Positions 12,451-14,958 of a stretch of 14,958 nt of DNA are shown piece by piece. This DNA comes from JAKSUT01 sp045616505 (lineage in GTDB: Bacteria > Cyanobacteriota > Vampirovibrionia > Gastranaerophilales > Gastranaerophilaceae), in assembly GCA_045616505.1 (NCBI GenBank), contig JAZLGV010000070.1:1-14958 (forward strand), given 5' to 3'. The translations under genes and the position numbers were made by a program. Below the pieces are notes generated by a model, which was given only the letters and a program-made list of their open reading frames with translations, had not been told where the DNA came from and searched no databases. How positions within the stretch are numbered: the first letter of the stretch is position 1; every line of letters begins with the position of its first letter.

Positions 12451-14327
12451 GTTTTTAAATACGACATAATTCCCTCTGCAATAGCTTTTGCAGTCTGTTG
12501 TTTTCTTTTATCAGTAATCAATTCTGCTCTTTCTTCATCATTTGAAATAAATCCTATTTCACAAAGAATTGCAGGAACTTCTGTATGATTTATCACATAG
12601 AACTTAGATTTAAAAAGTCCTCTATCAGGAGATTTTATATAACTTGCGATTTTTGAATGAACACTTGAAGCCAAATCTAGACTTTCATCATGGTAATAAT
12701 GTGTTTCAACACCGCAAATTTCAGGACGTACACTTGCGTTCACGTGAATACTTACAAAAATATCAGATTTGGTATTTGTTGCTATTTGAGTTCTTTGTTG
12801 TAGAGGTACAAAAACATCTGTTGAACGAGTCATAACAACTTTTACACCTTTTTGTTCAAGAATTTCTTTGACACGTTTTGTCACATCCAAATTAATATCT
12901 TTTTCGTTTATTCCTGCACGCATTGCACCAAAATCAGTACCACCATGACCTGCATCTAATACAACAATTCTTTGCGCCCCCTTATTTCTATGCACAAATA
13001 AAATTTTAGTTTGAGTAGCAGGAGCTATTGCAGTTGATGTCGGAATTGCGTTCATTCCTTTTACAGAAATTTTTATCGTTTTACCATCTGCTCCCAAATA
13101 TGTATTTACACTAGCACTTGCGCTTAGAGGAAAATCTAATTTCAAACCTATTTTTGGTAAAATATCCAAATTCATATTCTTAAATACTGTATTTTCAACA
13201 GTATTTTTGTAAGTATTTTGGTTAAACCTTGAAGTATTATAAAAATTAACTACCAAATTTGAAGCAGTACGCTGAACACTATGCACAACAGGAGCGCTAA
13301 ACACTATTGTAAAATCTGAAGTACCGTCTTTGTTTGTATTTGCGTAATATGCAACAGCATCATTTGTAGTATTAAACAAATTTGCAAAATTTTGAGGGTT
13401 TGCTTTTACAAAAAACATCGATTGACCGTCTGAAGAAAATATAGGAAAATATTTTGAAGTTTCTGGAGAATAAATTATCACACGCACTTTATTTTGCGAA
13501 AATTGACTTACCTTAATCGATTCTTCACCACAAGGAAATGTTTTGTTTACCAAACTTGGATTTAAAACAGCGTTTGGAATATCAAAAACTACTCTTGAAG
13601 GATTTGACAAATACATCGGTTTTTCAATATTAACCGTACCAAACCCACTCACTAAAAATCCTGTGCTTTTGGCATTTATAGTATTTAGAAAATATTTTGA
13701 TTTTAATTTCAAATCCTTTGTTACTGTAGGAGTTTTTACAGGTTGCGTTTGAACCTGAAAACTTTTTTGAATTTGATCTATCATATAAGCAGAATCAGCT
13801 TTTTTTGCTTGCGAATTTATACTATCAATTTCTTCGTTTGAAATTGACAAATTTTCATAAAATTCACTGCTTGAAGTTCTTGAATCACTATATATATTTT
13901 GAAAATACTCACTTTTTAAAACTGCACCTTTTAGGTTGATAACAATGTTATTATTTATTTTTAAAAGATTTAATTTAGTGACGTCATAATTGTCTGCAAC
14001 ATACATTACAACCCTTACTTTATAAGGATTTGTTGAAAACTGATTAATTTTTATTTGCTTAATTCCACCACTGTTAAAATACCAATTTTCTTTAGTAGAA
14101 ACTAAATGAGCAGAATTCAAATCAAAATAAATTCTTTTAGGATTTTGCAATTTTACTAATTTGATATTATTTGCAACACTCATGTTGTATGTGTCAGGAG
14201 ATGTCAAAAATATCATAGAAGTAGATGTATCAAAGTTTACAGATGTAATTTTATAAACATTTTCGGCAAAACACATCTGACAACAAAAAAATATTAAAAA
14301 TAATATATATAAAAATTTTCTAATCAT
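12444..14327 (-). CDS. N-acetylmuramoyl-L-alanine amidase with repeated AMIN domains
   Basis: This 627-aa secreted enzyme cleaves the bond between MurNAc and L-Ala in peptidoglycan, usually at division sites. A Sec signal peptide (1-21, probable cleavage after CFA) is followed by AMIN domain 1 (about 27-135), a linker rich in Ser/Gln, AMIN domain 2 (about 215-310), and a weaker AMIN-like unit (about 335-425). AMIN domains bind peptidoglycan. The repeats share QNPKRIYFDL/SNPSRVVFDI and KINQFS/KVSQFS. The C-terminal Amidase_3 domain (453-625) keeps its zinc ligands His461 (DAGHGG), Glu475 (INEKD) and His528 (SIHVNA) and catalytic Glu590 (CEIGF). The lack of an obvious autoinhibitory insert in the catalytic domain is notable but not tested. 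Multiple AMIN domains ahead of the catalytic domain are common in cyanobacteria. It lies upstream of murI. Confidence 0.95.
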   Translation of the reverse strand: MIRKFLYILFLIFFCCQMCFAENVYKITSVNFDTSTSMIFLTSPDTYNMSVANNIKLVKLQNPKRIYFDLNSAHLVSTKENWYFNSGGIKQIKINQFSTNPYKVRVVMYVADNYDVTKLNLLKINNNIVINLKGAVLKSEYFQNIYSDSRTSSSEFYENLSISNEEIDSINSQAKKADSAYMIDQIQKSFQVQTQPVKTPTVTKDLKLKSKYFLNTINAKSTGFLVSGFGTVNIEKPMYLSNPSRVVFDIPNAVLNPSLVNKTFPCGEESIKVSQFSQNKVRVIIYSPETSKYFPIFSSDGQSMFFVKANPQNFANLFNTTNDAVAYYANTNKDGTSDFTIVFSAPVVHSVQRTASNLVVNFYNTSRFNQNTYKNTVENTVFKNMNLDILPKIGLKLDFPLSASASVNTYLGADGKTIKISVKGMNAIPTSTAIAPATQTKILFVHRNKGAQRIVVLDAGHGGTDFGAMRAGINEKDINLDVTKRVKEILEQKGVKVVMTRSTDVFVPLQQRTQIATNTKSDIFVSIHVNASVRPEICGVETHYYHDESLDLASSVHSKIASYIKSPDRGLFKSKFYVINHTEVPAILCEIGFISNDEERAELITDKRKQQTAKAIAEGIMSYLKTK

Positions 14328-14340
14328 TTAACAATCTCTA

Positions 14341-14355
14341 TGTGGCATTTCCACA
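14341..14355 (-). other. 5'-terminal hairpin of the amidase mRNA
   Basis: TGTGG (14341-14345), a 5-nt loop and CCACA (14351-14355) form a perfect 5-bp stem, the most GC-rich short palindrome in the gaps of this window. The predicted transcription start is at about 14354, so the hairpin would sit at the very 5' end of the transcript. It could protect the mRNA, or the DNA palindrome could be an operator. Confidence 0.4.
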
Positions 14356-14360
14356 AGAAT

Positions 14361-14389
14361 ATTATAATATTTTTAACTTTCAACTTCAA
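14361..14389 (-). promoter_or_regulatory. Sigma-70-type promoter of the amidase gene
   Basis: On the minus strand TTGAAG (complement of 14384-14389), a 17-bp spacer and TATAAT (complement of 14361-14366) make a near-consensus promoter. The leader before the ATG is about 27 nt, with only a weak GAGA as ribosome binding site. The -10 is part of a palindromic ATTATAAT. Confidence 0.65.
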
Positions 14390-14412
14390 AATTGTAACTT
14401 TTTTTAATCTAT

Positions 14413-14459
14413 TTGAAAACATTAAAAAAGACAGTATAATTAGATTATAGATTAGGGAG
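14413..14459 (+). promoter_or_regulatory. Promoter and ribosome binding site of the 111-aa repeat protein gene
   Basis: TTGAAA (14413-14418), a 16-bp spacer and TATAAT (14435-14440) form a near-consensus sigma-70 promoter with a predicted start near 14447. AGGGAG (14454-14459) is the Shine-Dalgarno, 8 nt before the ATG. The promoter is divergent from that of the amidase, with the two -35 elements 23 bp apart. Confidence 0.65.
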
Positions 14460-14467
14460 CAGAAATT

Positions 14468-14803
14468 ATGGCAAGATGGTACGATAATAACCCTCAAGCA
14501 ACAGAGGTATTTAACCTTATACAAAGTTTAGATGAAACATCTCAGCAAATACTATCTGACAATATTATTCATATTGTGAACCAAATAAAAAATGTAAAAA
14601 AAGAAAGTGTAGAAAAAGAATTAAGTCTTGGACTAGACAGAGTTCTTGGATTATACAAAAGCTCAAACGCAAGAAGATGGTATGACCAAAATAGCGAACT
14701 ATCAAATGCTATAAGAATGTTATCTGCTCAACCAGAAGAAGATTTTAATAACATAATGGAAGGGTTATATAACTCTTTAAAAGAAGCAACAAATAAAGAA
14801 TAA
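14468..14803 (+). CDS. Small protein with internal RWYD duplication, unrecognised
   Basis: I do not recognise this 111-aa protein. It is built from two related units: residues 2-41 (ARWYDNNPQATEVFNLIQSL and on) and 68-104 (ARRWYDQNSELSNAIRMLSA and on), each with an A-R-(R)-W-Y-D-x-N start followed by two predicted amphipathic helices. A charged helical linker (42-67) joins them. It has no signal peptide, membrane segment or cysteine, so it is probably cytoplasmic and entirely helical. The promoter and ribosome binding site are strong, so it is likely a real, well-expressed gene. The IS256-type transposase gene lies just downstream on the opposite strand, possibly inserted about 13 nt after the stop codon. 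Confidence 0.85.
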   Translation: MARWYDNNPQATEVFNLIQSLDETSQQILSDNIIHIVNQIKNVKKESVEKELSLGLDRVLGLYKSSNARRWYDQNSELSNAIRMLSAQPEEDFNNIMEGLYNSLKEATNKE

Positions 14804-14816
14804 TATTTGTTCTATC

Positions 14817-14958
14817 AGGGACCTTACCAAATTTTAATGAAACGTAAAAATCAGTCATCAAATTCTTCCTTCAAAATATATCATAAGTTGATTGAGAATT
14901 AAACCCCAATCTTTGATAGGCATAGTCCATTTTTCTTCAATATCTTGTGTTACAAGGT
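14817..14958 (-). mobile_element. One end of an IS256-family insertion sequence (partial)
   Basis: A transposase gene end lies on the minus strand and runs off the window. The element boundary is not proven: GGGACCTTACC from 14818 looks like the outer end of a terminal inverted repeat, but the matching end is outside the window, so neither the inverted repeat nor the target-site duplication can be checked. Confidence 0.5.
14858..14958 (-). CDS. IS256-family (Mutator-type) transposase, C-terminal 33 residues
   Basis: Reading the minus strand from the window edge, the only long open frame gives 33 residues that end at a TGA (complement of 14858-14860). They include the C-terminal segment EEKWTMPIKDWGLILNQLMI followed by YFEGRI. 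The pattern K-W-T-x-P-I-x-x-W-x-x-x-L-x-Q-L-x-I-x-F is characteristic of the extreme C-terminus of IS256/Mutator DDE transposases. The catalytic DDE residues and the start lie beyond the window. Whether the element is intact cannot be judged. Confidence 0.75.
   Translation of the reverse strand, partial: LVTQDIEEKWTMPIKDWGLILNQLMIYFEGRI

Overview
The window is AT-rich and densely coded on both strands, and it looks like chromosome from an anaerobic, fermentative, Gram-negative-type bacterium of the non-photosynthetic cyanobacterial sister lineage (Vampirovibrionia/'Melainabacteria', probably Gastranaerophilales). This is inferred from gene content: pyruvate:ferredoxin oxidoreductase (anaerobic metabolism), a heptose-7-phosphate kinase (LPS outer membrane), and three genes with a cyanobacterial flavour (a DUF4330 protein, an AMIN-domain amidase and an IctB/O-antigen-ligase-like membrane protein). 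No rRNA or other lineage marker is present, so the placement is provisional.

Layout. At the left edge, on the minus strand, is the N-terminal 383 codons of nifJ, which runs off the window. Divergent from it are pdxJ and a small CxxC/CxxC protein gene, apparently one operon. Next comes an unrecognised 302-aa helical protein preceded by a near-consensus sigma-28 (FliA/SigD) promoter, then an HD-GYP c-di-GMP phosphodiesterase-like gene whose promoter abuts the ATG (leaderless mRNA). These are convergent with pgi (minus), whose promoter is flanked by inverted repeats. An unrecognised single-pass membrane protein gene (minus) is divergent from a tight three-gene plus-strand envelope operon (rfaE1-like heptose kinase, DUF4330 protein, IctB/O-antigen-ligase-like protein). 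Convergent to that operon, with a 30-bp overlap, is an ECF sigma factor/anti-sigma pair on the minus strand. A half-length ThiE-like gene (plus) meets murI (minus) end to end. The AMIN-domain N-acetylmuramoyl-L-alanine amidase lies upstream of murI on the minus strand. At the right edge are a 111-aa protein gene with an internal duplication and, 54 bp after its stop codon, the C-terminal end of an IS256-family transposase gene on the minus strand, cut by the window edge.

How they fit together. Most recognisable genes concern core metabolism (PFOR, vitamin B6 synthesis, glucose-6-phosphate isomerase) or cell-envelope building (heptose kinase, O-antigen-ligase-like protein, glutamate racemase, peptidoglycan amidase), with a possible envelope-linked ECF sigma switch among them. 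The most interesting part is 2439-4770: a late-flagellar-type promoter drives a protein that could be an exported axial component, directly followed by a c-di-GMP phosphodiesterase-like gene, reminiscent of motility/surface regulons in other bacteria. No gap between genes exceeds about 210 bases. Those gaps hold promoters, ribosome binding sites and two weak terminator-like hairpins, and I see no tRNA, rRNA, CRISPR array or riboswitch.
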